DNA of 6,648 nt from Planctomycetota bacterium (GTDB lineage: Bacteria > Planctomycetota > Planctomycetia > Gemmatales > Gemmataceae), in contig JACQFG010000393.1 of NCBI GenBank assembly GCA_016200155.1, positions 1 to 6,648 of the forward strand, read 5' to 3'. Made by a program: the position numbers and the translations under genes. The notes beneath the pieces were generated by a model. That model had not been told where the DNA came from and made no database searches. It saw only the letters and a program-made list of their open reading frames with translations. This document shows positions 1 to 5,990 of this stretch, one piece after another (the first letter of the stretch is position 1; each line of letters opens with the position of its first letter).

Positions 1-798
1 ATGGGCGGCACCATCATCCGCCTCGTCGAGCAGGGACACAAGGTCCACATCGCCTACATGACCAGCGGCAACATCGCCGTCTTCGATCACGACGCCTGGC
101 GCTTCACCGATTTCGTCTGCGCCTTCAACGATCTGCTGGGCATCGACAAGGTCAAGTCGAGCGAGTTGAAGGAGCGCGTGCGTTCGTTCTTGCGGACCAA
201 GAAGCCCGGCCAGTGCGACTCGCCCGACCTGCTGGAGATCAAGAAATTGATCCGCGAAACCGAGGCGCGGGCCGGCGCGCTGGCCGCGGGTGTGCCGCCC
301 GAACAGCTCACGTTCATGAACCTGCGATTCTACCGCACCGGCACGATCAAGAAGGAGCCGATCCACCCCGAGGACATCGAGGACATCATTCGGCTGTTCA
401 AGACGCTTGAGCCGGACCAGATCTACGTGGCCGGCGAGCTGTCCGATCCGCACGGCACACATCGCACCTGCGCGACGGCGATCTACGAGGCCGTGCGGCG
501 CGTCCGCGCCCAGGAGCAGCAGTTCGAGGTCTGGCTGTATCGCGGCGCGTGGGAGGAATGGGAGCCGCACGAGATCGAGCGGGCCGTGCCGTTGAGCCCG
601 TGCGATCTGGAGCGCAAGAAGAATGCGGTGTTCCGGCATCAATCGCAGAAGGACAAGGCAATGTTCCCCGGCGGGTCCGACAAGCGCGAATTCTGGCAAC
701 GCGCCGAGGACCGTAATCGCCATACCGCGCAAACCTACGATCAGCTCGGCTTGCCGGAGTTCTATGCGCTGGAAGGCTTCGTCCAGTGGAGCGGCTGA
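1..798 (+). CDS. PIG-L family deacetylase-like protein, 5' partial (probable C-terminal part of a NagB/PIG-L fusion)
   Basis: This is the C-terminal 265 residues of a PIG-L (LmbE-like) domain protein. The family comprises Zn-dependent amidohydrolases that remove N-acyl groups from amino sugars. The visible metal-site motif is H151-G-T-H154 (HxxH) in a DPHGTHR context. The usual upstream HPDD motif is missing because the window opens just after it. The ATG at position 1 is almost certainly an internal Met: in family members I recall, the MGGT segment directly follows PHPDDD, and no ribosome binding site is visible. The opening segment and the TSGNIAVFD stretch (residues 21-29) resemble long proteins annotated as glucosamine-6-phosphate deaminase, with an N-terminal NagB-like domain and a C-terminal PIG-L domain. 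That fusion is inferred from memory and cannot be seen here. No signal peptide or membrane segment is present, so a cytoplasmic role in amino-sugar metabolism is likely. The stop codon overlaps the next gene's Shine-Dalgarno, suggesting translational coupling. Confidence 0.85.
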   Translation: MGGTIIRLVEQGHKVHIAYMTSGNIAVFDHDAWRFTDFVCAFNDLLGIDKVKSSELKERVRSFLRTKKPGQCDSPDLLEIKKLIRETEARAGALAAGVPPEQLTFMNLRFYRTGTIKKEPIHPEDIEDIIRLFKTLEPDQIYVAGELSDPHGTHRTCATAIYEAVRRVRAQEQQFEVWLYRGAWEEWEPHEIERAVPLSPCDLERKKNAVFRHQSQKDKAMFPGGSDKREFWQRAEDRNRHTAQTYDQLGLPEFYALEGFVQWSG

Positions 799-803
799 GG
801 AGG
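798..803 (+). promoter_or_regulatory. Shine-Dalgarno of the redoxin gene
   Basis: AGGAGG lies 7 nt before the ATG at 811 and shares its first base with the upstream stop codon TGA (796-798). It supports the ATG at 811 over the in-frame TTG at 808, which would be only 4 nt away. The overlap with the stop codon suggests coupled translation with the PIG-L gene. Confidence 0.8.
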
Positions 804-810
804 CGAATTG

Positions 811-1377
811 ATGCGCTGCTGTTTGAGCTTGCTGGCTCTCCTGGCTGTCGGTGGGTTGCACGGACAGGAGAAGTCAACGTCGTTCAGCGATCTGAACGGC
901 CGATCGCACACGCCGCTGTCGCAGGCGGACAAGAAGGCGACGGTGCTATTCTTTTTGCTGCCGGACTGCCCGGTGTCGAATGCCTACGGACCGGAGATCA
1001 AGCGAATCGCCGCGGATTATGAAGCGAAGAAGGTGGGGGCGTTCGTCGTTCATGCCGATCCCGACGTGACGATCGAAGCAGCCAAGAAGCACGTGAAAGA
1101 TTACGGCTACGCATGTCCCGTCCTGCTCGACCCGACGCACATTCTCGTCAAGGCGACCGGCGTCAAGATGGCGCCGGAGGTTGCCGTCATCGGGCCCGAT
1201 CGCAAGGTGCTCTATCGCGGCCGGATCGACGATCTTTACGTCGATTACGGCAAGCGTCGGCCGGCGCCGACGCAGCGCGACCTGCGCGATGCTCTGGACG
1301 CGATCCTACAAGGCAAGGCGGTCGCGGCGGCGACGACGAAGGTCATCGGCTGTCATCTGCCCGATCCGAAAAAGTGA
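811..1377 (+). CDS. Secreted redoxin (AhpC/TSA, thioredoxin-fold) protein
   Basis: A 188-residue exported thioredoxin-fold protein. Residues 1-18 form a short signal peptide with hydrophobic core LSLLALLAVGG. The redoxin domain covers about residues 22-170: a beta strand (44-50), the active-site segment D52-C53-P-V-S56, an ACPVLLDP strand (101-108) and a probable cis-Pro loop at A121-P122-E123. There is one Cys where thioredoxins have CxxC, so a classical dithiol oxidoreductase is unlikely. A peroxiredoxin-like or metal/thiol-sensing role is possible, with C102 or C181 near the C-terminus as candidate partners. The segment YRGRIDDLYVDYG (135-147) followed by a C-terminal GC motif (180-181) is typical, as I recall, of redoxins encoded beside or fused to cytochrome c/copper monooxygenase proteins; the next gene encodes such a protein. 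The start at 811 is chosen from the AGGAGG 7 nt upstream; TTG at 808 is the alternative. The redox partner and substrate are unknown. Confidence 0.85.
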   Translation: MRCCLSLLALLAVGGLHGQEKSTSFSDLNGRSHTPLSQADKKATVLFFLLPDCPVSNAYGPEIKRIAADYEAKKVGAFVVHADPDVTIEAAKKHVKDYGYACPVLLDPTHILVKATGVKMAPEVAVIGPDRKVLYRGRIDDLYVDYGKRRPAPTQRDLRDALDAILQGKAVAAATTKVIGCHLPDPKK

Positions 1378-1423
1378 AACAACAATGCGGCAGCAGAAGT
1401 AGAACTCTCCGAGTCGCGGTGCT

Positions 1424-1485
1424 TCGTAGCGACAAGCTGCCAGCTTGTCGCGAGCAGCCGACAAGCTGGCAGCTTGTCGCTACGA
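1424..1485. repeat. 27-bp perfect inverted repeat with palindromic arms
   Basis: Arms at 1424-1450 and 1459-1485 are exact reverse complements separated by 8 nt. Each arm is also nearly a palindrome: GCGACAAGCTG and CAGCTTGTCGC (1429-1439 and 1441-1451) flank one base, and the same holds at 1459-1468 and 1470-1479. The element can therefore form one long hairpin or two small ones. It starts 47 nt after the redoxin stop and ends 3 nt before the Shine-Dalgarno of the monooxygenase gene. No U-tract follows, and no flanking target-site duplication is seen. It may be an attenuator, an mRNA-stabilising hairpin or a dispersed palindromic repeat. Confidence 0.85.
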
Positions 1486-1488
1486 CCT

Positions 1489-1494
1489 AAAGGG
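1489..1494 (+). promoter_or_regulatory. Shine-Dalgarno of the monooxygenase gene
   Basis: AAAGGG lies 7 nt before the ATG at 1502. It supports this start over an in-frame upstream ATG at 1445, which falls inside the inverted repeat and would add 19 residues ahead of a clear signal peptide. Confidence 0.65.
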
Positions 1495-1501
1495 AACCAC
1501 A

Positions 1502-2866
1502 ATGCGAATGTCAGCCATGTTGAGTCTCTTGATTTGTGCCGGCGTAAGCTCGGCCCAGGCGCCGACGTTCAACAAGGACGTCGCTCCCATCCTGTTCGCG
1601 CAGTGTGCGACCTGTCATCGGCCGGGTGAAGCGGCGCCGTTTGCGCTGCTCAAGTACGAGGACGCCAAGAAGCGCGGCAAGCTCATCGCCCAGGTGACGC
1701 AGTCGAAGCAGATGCCGCCGTGGAAAGCCGACAAGAGCGACTTCGCGTTCCGCAATGAACGCCGGCTGAGCGAGGCACAAATTGCGACGCTGCAAAAGTG
1801 GGTTGCGGCCGGCATGGTCGAAGGCGACAAGAACGACCTGCCGCCGGCGCCGACGTTTGCCTCCGAATGGGCGCTTGGCAAGCCCGATCTCGTCGTCAAG
1901 ATGCCCAAGGCGTTCAAGGTGCCGGCCGAGGGAAAAGATATCTATCGCAACTTTGCGATCGCGCTCAATCTGAATGACGACAAGTGGGTGCGGGCCGTCG
2001 ATTTCCGGCCGAGCGCGTCTTCGGTCGTGCATCACACGCTGTTCTTTCTCGACACCACGGGCACGGCGGCGAAAAAGGAAGCCGACAGCGGCCAGGTCGG
2101 CAGCAGCGGCGCCATGGGAGGCTTCCGGGTCCCGAAAGGCGGTCTGGGCGGGCTCGGTAGCTTGACCGGCTCCGGCGGCGGCCAACCCGGCAGCCTCGGC
2201 GGCTGGGCCCTCGGCGCCCAAGCGCGCTCGCTTCCCGACGGCCTGGCCTGGAAGTTGCCCAAGGGCTCCGATCTCATTCTCTCCACGCACTTCCATCCCT
2301 CCGGCAAGGCCGAGATGGAAGCTTCCACGATTGCGCTGTACTTTTCCGACAAGCCCCCAACGAAGCGTTTCACCGGCCTGCAACTCCCCATCGCCTTCGG
2401 CTTCGCGGCCGGCATCGATATTCCCGCCGGCAAGAAGGATTTCAGCATCGAGGATTCGTTTGTCCTCCCCGTCGATGTCAAGGCGTTCGGCATCAGCGCT
2501 CACGCTCACTACATCGCCAAGACGTTCAACGTGACGGCAACGCTGCCTGACAAGAAGACCAAGACCCTGCTCAAGATTTCCGATTGGGATTTCGGCTGGC
2601 AGGAACAGTATCGCTTCCAGGACTACGTCGATCTGCCCAAGGGGACCAAGATCGACGCCAAGATCACCTACGACAACTCGGCCGACAATCCGCGCAATCC
2701 GACGAACCCGCCGCGCCGCGTCCGCTGGGGCAAGGAATCGACCGACGAGATGGGCAGCATCACGCTGAGCGTCATCGCCGCCCAGGAGCCAGAGTTCAGC
2801 GAGTTGCAGAAGGGTTATCAGCAGCATCTGATCGCTGCGATCAGGAAGTTCGGCGGCAAGAAGTGA
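1502..2866 (+). CDS. Secreted cytochrome c / copper type II (PHM-like) monooxygenase
   Basis: A 454-residue exported protein. Residues 1-20 are a signal peptide ending in AQA. A small cytochrome c-like domain follows, with heme motif C35-A-T-C38-H39 and likely axial Met M71 in KQMPPW. From about residue 145 the protein matches the copper type II ascorbate-dependent monooxygenase fold of peptidylglycine and dopamine hydroxylases. Candidate ligands can be placed for both coppers: H177-H178 plus H263 or H265 (THFHP) for the CuH-type site, and H334-A-H336 plus M417 (DEM motif) for the CuM-type site. Residues 200-234 are a Gly/Ser-rich loop between the CuH ligands, followed by a GGW-LPxG-LPKGSD stretch that I recall from bacterial members. 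The heme domain may feed electrons to copper in place of ascorbate (inference). The substrate is unknown. The start at 1502 is set by AAAGGG 7 nt upstream and the signal peptide; ATG at 1508 is also possible. It is probably functionally linked to the redoxin. Confidence 0.88.
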   Translation: MRMSAMLSLLICAGVSSAQAPTFNKDVAPILFAQCATCHRPGEAAPFALLKYEDAKKRGKLIAQVTQSKQMPPWKADKSDFAFRNERRLSEAQIATLQKWVAAGMVEGDKNDLPPAPTFASEWALGKPDLVVKMPKAFKVPAEGKDIYRNFAIALNLNDDKWVRAVDFRPSASSVVHHTLFFLDTTGTAAKKEADSGQVGSSGAMGGFRVPKGGLGGLGSLTGSGGGQPGSLGGWALGAQARSLPDGLAWKLPKGSDLILSTHFHPSGKAEMEASTIALYFSDKPPTKRFTGLQLPIAFGFAAGIDIPAGKKDFSIEDSFVLPVDVKAFGISAHAHYIAKTFNVTATLPDKKTKTLLKISDWDFGWQEQYRFQDYVDLPKGTKIDAKITYDNSADNPRNPTNPPRRVRWGKESTDEMGSITLSVIAAQEPEFSELQKGYQQHLIAAIRKFGGKK

Positions 2867-2882
2867 TACCAAAATAAATTGC

Positions 2883-2973
2883 TGGCAGAAAAATCTGGGG
2901 TAAAAAATAAGAGACGCGGGCGGAGGTGTGAGCTCCCCGCGGCTCTTATTTTTTACCCCAGATTTTTCTGCCA
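2883..2973. repeat. 31-bp perfect inverted repeat (long hairpin)
   Basis: Arms at 2883-2913 and 2943-2973 are exact reverse complements. After one mismatch (2914/2942) the stem continues for six G/C pairs (2915-2920 with 2936-2941), leaving a 15-nt loop at 2921-2935. The outer stem is A/T-rich and the inner stem G/C-rich, the reverse of a rho-independent terminator, and no separate U-tract follows. It begins 17 nt after the monooxygenase stop and ends 7 nt before the Shine-Dalgarno of the next gene, filling most of the spacer. No target-site duplication flanks it. The outer TTTTTCTGCC end recalls intergenic repeats of planctomycetes, but that is from memory. Confidence 0.9.
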
Positions 2974-2994
2974 TGGCCTTGGAGACAGATTTCC

Positions 2995-4881
2995 ATGAAA
3001 CGTCTTATCCGTCCGGTTTACGTGGCGATATTGGTTCTCGTTGTCCCGGCGTTCGTTCGCGCCCAGCAGGTCGAGCCGGTTGTCGATCGGTTCGTCAAGA
3101 CGCAGGCGATGATCGCGATGCGCGACGGCGTCAAGTTGTACACGACGATTTACGAGCCGAAGAACATCAAGGGGCCGCTGCCATTCATTTTTCTGCGCAC
3201 GCCGTACGGCATCGACGCGCGCGGTCCGCAATCGTTGCAGTCGTACCTGAAGGATTTGGCCGATGAGGGCTACCTCTTCGTCTTCCAGGACATTCGCGGC
3301 CGGCACAAGTCGGAGGGGACGTTCGTGATGTCGCGCGCCCCGCGCGATCCGAAGGACGCCAAGGCGATCGACGAGAACACCGACGCCAACGACACCATCG
3401 ACTGGCTGCTCAAGAACGTCGAGGGCAATAACGGCAAGGTCGGCATGCTCGGCATCAGCTATCCCGGCTGGCTGACGCAGATGGCCGCCCTCGATCCGCA
3501 TCCGGCACTCAAGGCGATCTCGCCGCAGGCATCGCCCGCCGACCAGTTCCTCGGCGACGACTTCCATCACAACGGCGCGTTTCGCCTCAGCTATGGCTTC
3601 GAGTATGTGGCGATGATGGAGACCGACAAGCTCAACACGATGTTCAAGTTCGATCGGCATGACACCTACGAGTGGTATCTGAAGCTCGGGGCTCTTTCGA
3701 ACGTCAATCCGAAATACTTCAAGGGCAAGATGCCGACCTGGAACGACTTCGTCAAGCATCCGAATTACGACGACTTTTGGCAGAAGCAAGCGTTCGCCCC
3801 GTATCTCAACAAGGTGACGGTGCCGAGCTTGCACGTCGCGGGCTGGTTCGATCAGGAGGATTTTTACGGGCCGCTCAAGATCTATGAGCTGCTGGAGAAG
3901 CACGACAAGAACAATCAGAACTTCCTCGTGGTCGGCCCCTGGAACCACGGCGGCTGGGCGAACGGGCCGGGCAACAGTTTGGGCCGCATCAAGTTCGACG
4001 GCGACACCGGCCAGCACTTCCGCGAGAAGGTGCAGGCGCTATGGTTCCATCACCACCTCAAGGGCAAGGGCGATCTCAAGCAGCCCGAAGCGTACTTGTT
4101 CCAGACTGGCACGAACAAGTGGGTCAGTCACGATCGCTGGCCGCCGAAAGATGCGCGCGTGAAGAAACTGTACTTCCATGGCGACGGCAAGCTGAAGTTC
4201 GAAGCCGAGCCGCCCGAGCCGGGCTTTCCCAAGCGAAGCACGCCCTGGCTCATCGAAGGGGTTGACCAGTACACCTCTGATCCTGCCAAGCCGGTGCCCT
4301 ATCGCCCACGGCCGGTGACGCCGACCTACCCCGGCAAGGAATGGCAGATCTGGATGGTCGAGGATCAACGCTTCGTCCACCAGAGGCCCGACGTACTCAC
4401 CTACGAAACCGAGCCGCTGGCGGAGGACGTCACGGTTGCCGGCTCGCTGACCGCCAAGCTGTTCGCGTCAACGAGCGGCACCGATAGTGACTTCATCGTC
4501 AGGCTTATAGACGTTTACCCCGACACCTATGCGAAGGACCCGTCGATGGGCGGCTATCAACTGCTCATCAGCGGCGAGCCGGTGCGGGCGCGCTTTCGCA
4601 AGAGTTTTGAAAAACCTGAGCCGGTCAAGTCGAACGAGGTGAACGAGTACACGATCGATCTGCACTGGAGCCATCACTGTTTCCGCAAGGGGCACAAGAT
4701 CATGGTACAGGTGCAAAGCACGTGGTTTCCATTGATCGATCGTAATCCGCAGAGGTATGTGCCGAACATCTTCGAGGCGAAGGACGCTGATTTTCGCAGC
4801 GCGGAGCAGCGTGTGTATCGCACGAAGCGGTGGCCGTCGCATGTCAGCATGCAGGTGATGCCGGGCGCTGGCGGGAAATGA
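2995..4881 (+). CDS. Secreted CocE/NonD family hydrolase (peptidase S15-like)
   Basis: A 628-residue exported alpha/beta hydrolase. Residues 1-23 form a signal peptide: KRLIR, a hydrophobic core, then a VRA cleavage site. The S15/CocE catalytic domain spans about residues 30-330. It includes the DIRGRHKSEG segment common in this family, the nucleophile elbow G153-I-S155-Y-P-G158, a candidate Asp D286 in AGWFDQED, and His H318 in GPWNHGG. The C-terminal third (about 400-625) matches the jelly-roll X-Pro dipeptidyl-peptidase C-terminal domain, starting near LTYETEPL. The length is normal and no triad residue is missing. Known members hydrolyse esters or amides, including cocaine esterase, alpha-amino-acid ester hydrolases, glutaryl-7-ACA acylases and X-Pro dipeptidyl peptidases; the substrate here cannot be deduced. 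The start is supported by GGAGA at 2981-2985, 9 nt upstream. The preceding hairpin may separate this gene from the upstream pair. It faces the minus-strand hydrolase across a convergent spacer. Confidence 0.9.
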   Translation: MKRLIRPVYVAILVLVVPAFVRAQQVEPVVDRFVKTQAMIAMRDGVKLYTTIYEPKNIKGPLPFIFLRTPYGIDARGPQSLQSYLKDLADEGYLFVFQDIRGRHKSEGTFVMSRAPRDPKDAKAIDENTDANDTIDWLLKNVEGNNGKVGMLGISYPGWLTQMAALDPHPALKAISPQASPADQFLGDDFHHNGAFRLSYGFEYVAMMETDKLNTMFKFDRHDTYEWYLKLGALSNVNPKYFKGKMPTWNDFVKHPNYDDFWQKQAFAPYLNKVTVPSLHVAGWFDQEDFYGPLKIYELLEKHDKNNQNFLVVGPWNHGGWANGPGNSLGRIKFDGDTGQHFREKVQALWFHHHLKGKGDLKQPEAYLFQTGTNKWVSHDRWPPKDARVKKLYFHGDGKLKFEAEPPEPGFPKRSTPWLIEGVDQYTSDPAKPVPYRPRPVTPTYPGKEWQIWMVEDQRFVHQRPDVLTYETEPLAEDVTVAGSLTAKLFASTSGTDSDFIVRLIDVYPDTYAKDPSMGGYQLLISGEPVRARFRKSFEKPEPVKSNEVNEYTIDLHWSHHCFRKGHKIMVQVQSTWFPLIDRNPQRYVPNIFEAKDADFRSAEQRVYRTKRWPSHVSMQVMPGAGGK

Positions 4882-4886
4882 AAATG

Positions 4887-5066
4887 TCCACGAAGGACAC
4901 CAAGTTCACGAAGAGTAGGTGGCGCCTCAGGTTTGTGGAGCACGTTTCCAACGTGCCGCCGACGGCATGGGCACGTTGAAAACGTGCCCCACGAAACTGG
5001 GAACTGAGACACTGCCGAAGAGTACGCAGGCTTGACCTTCTTCGTGGCCTTGGTGGCCTACGTGGA
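4887..5066. repeat. Outer inverted repeat of the convergent spacer, 9-bp periodic arms
   Basis: The arm at 4887-4914 matches the reverse complement of 5039-5066 at 24 of 28 positions. Each arm is a degenerate 9-bp tandem repeat of type CACNAAGGN; the left arm reads CACGAAGGA, CACCAAGTT, CACGAAGAG from 4889. The arms begin 5 nt after the S15 hydrolase stop and end 6 nt before the stop of the minus-strand hydrolase gene, so they frame the whole convergent spacer and enclose a second inverted repeat. Confidence 0.8.
4931..4997. repeat. Inner inverted repeat of the convergent spacer, palindromic arms
   Basis: Arms at 4931-4957 and 4970-4997 are reverse complements apart from one 1-nt indel and two substitutions. 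Each arm carries its own small palindrome: GCACGTT-TCC-AACGTGC (4940-4956) and GGGCACGTT-GAA-AACGTGCCC (4969-4989). This is the same arm-within-arm design as the element at 1424-1485 but with unrelated sequence. It lies between convergent genes and may stop transcription from both sides, although no T-run follows in either direction. Confidence 0.8.
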
Positions 5067-5072
5067 TTCACG

Positions 5073-5867
5073 TTACTTTGGTTTTTCCACCTTCTTGTGC
5101 TTGTTGAAGAATTCGAAGATGTCCGGCATCTTGGTGAACGCAATGTTGACGTGATCGCCGCCCGCCACTTCGATGTATTCGTACTTCATCTCGAGCTTCT
5201 TCATCTTCTCGGCCCAGGGACGAACTTTTTCGACCTTGACGAGGTTGTCCTTATCGCCTTGCACGAGGATGATCGGCACGTGCTTGATCTTTTCAAGCTC
5301 GTCGACCTTCATGAACAGGGCCGGCGCGATCGGCCCCAGGGCCGCGAAGAGGTCGGGGTTCTTGAGGGCGATGTGAACGGTGCCGCCGCCGCCCATGGAG
5401 TGGCCCATCAAGTAGATGCGCTGGTCGTCGACGTTGAAGTCTTTGCGGGCGATGGCCAGGACGTTCATGACGTCCTTCTCACTCAACTCGGCGAGGTTTT
5501 TGGGAGCGTCTTTGTCTTTGCCGGCCTTGAAGGGAATCTTGACACCGTACCAGCCGCTGGAGTTGTAGCCCATGGGCGCGACGACGATGTAGCCATGCTT
5601 CTCGGCCAGATCGGTCAGGCCGCGGTAGCGCATGATTGCTTGCGGTGTTCCGCCCAGGCCGTGCAGGGCGACGATGAGCGGCGACTTCTTCTCCTTGTCA
5701 TAGGTCGTCGGCACGAAGAGCGCGTACTCCATTTCCTTGCCGGCATCCTTGAAGTCGTACGTCTTCTTTTGGATGCGCGCCTGAGTTTTGCCGGGAGATT
5801 TCTTTTCATCCTGAGCGGCAAGCGGAACGATGAGGACGAATAACGCAAGCAGGCTGATGCGGACCAT
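5073..5867 (-). CDS. Secreted alpha/beta hydrolase, PHB depolymerase/esterase-like
   Basis: A 264-residue exported serine hydrolase. Residues 1-18 form a signal peptide (MVRIS, a hydrophobic core, LAAQ). The mature part is a compact alpha/beta hydrolase: oxyanion-type H69-G70 in ALHGLGG, nucleophile elbow G155-H-S157-M-G-G160, candidate Asp D207 in QGDKDNLV, and His H239 in GGDHVNIAF. The pattern resembles the LpqC/esterase D/PHB depolymerase group, which includes polyester depolymerases, feruloyl and acetylxylan esterases and dienelactone-hydrolase-like enzymes. No carbohydrate- or polymer-binding domain is attached, so it is probably a single-domain esterase; the substrate is unknown. The C-terminus is Lys-rich (HKKVEKPK). 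The start is supported by GAGG at 5875-5878 (minus strand), 7 nt upstream. A purine-rich inverted repeat begins just upstream of that site. It is transcribed towards the S15 hydrolase and away from FKBP, so it is probably monocistronic. Confidence 0.88.
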   Translation of the reverse strand: MVRISLLALFVLIVPLAAQDEKKSPGKTQARIQKKTYDFKDAGKEMEYALFVPTTYDKEKKSPLIVALHGLGGTPQAIMRYRGLTDLAEKHGYIVVAPMGYNSSGWYGVKIPFKAGKDKDAPKNLAELSEKDVMNVLAIARKDFNVDDQRIYLMGHSMGGGGTVHIALKNPDLFAALGPIAPALFMKVDELEKIKHVPIILVQGDKDNLVKVEKVRPWAEKMKKLEMKYEYIEVAGGDHVNIAFTKMPDIFEFFNKHKKVEKPK

Positions 5868-5887
5868 GGATGGACCTCACGGGGTGA

Positions 5888-5990
5888 AAGTAAAAAGTAA
5901 AAAGTCAAAAGGAAAAAGGCAACAGCAGATGCTAGAGCCGCCTTGCCGTGTCTGCGTTGCTTTTTCCTTTTGCCTTTTTACCTTTTACTT
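5888..5990. repeat. About 40-bp inverted repeat with 7-bp periodic purine-rich arms
   Basis: The arm at 5888-5929 pairs with 5951-5990 with two substitutions and two 1-nt indels, leaving a 21-nt loop. On the plus strand the left arm is almost all A and G and is built of 7-bp units: GTAAAAA (5890, 5897), GTCAAAA (5904), GGAAAAA (5911), GGCAACA (5918). The right arm keeps the same phase on the other strand. The element lies between two divergent starts, 9 nt upstream of the minus-strand gene's Shine-Dalgarno and 118 nt upstream of the FKBP start, so it cannot be a terminator for either gene. It lies in the leader or promoter region of the esterase. Confidence 0.82.

Noticed and set aside
1445..1501. 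Upstream in-frame extension of the monooxygenase
   Set aside because: It starts inside an inverted repeat, lacks a ribosome binding site and would bury the signal peptide.
2883..2973. Classical rho-independent terminator
   Set aside because: The G/C-rich part is at the loop end and no U-tract follows the stem. A termination role is not excluded but is not supported by the usual signature.
1511..2974. 487-residue open frame on the minus strand opposite the monooxygenase gene
   Set aside because: It mirrors a strongly supported gene with signal peptide, heme and copper motifs. The translation is rich in R, A and G with no recognisable domain, and the frame is open because of codon bias in G+C-rich DNA.
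2928..3266. GTG-started plus-strand frame with GGAGG nearby, in the hairpin loop
   Set aside because: The GGAGG is too close to the GTG, the product has no recognisable features and it overlaps the S15 hydrolase in another frame.
2953..4017. 354-residue open frame on the minus strand opposite the S15 hydrolase
   Set aside because: It is a shadow of a gene with a clear catalytic triad. No domain, signal peptide or ribosome binding site supports it.
5097..5843. 248-residue plus-strand open frame opposite the esterase
   Set aside because: It is antisense to a well-supported hydrolase; the product is a V/D/L/H-rich mirror with no recognisable fold.
1424..5990. Inverted repeats as insertion sequences, MITEs with target duplications, or a CRISPR array
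   Set aside because: No transposase gene or target-site duplication flanks them, and there are no regularly spaced direct repeats with unique spacers.
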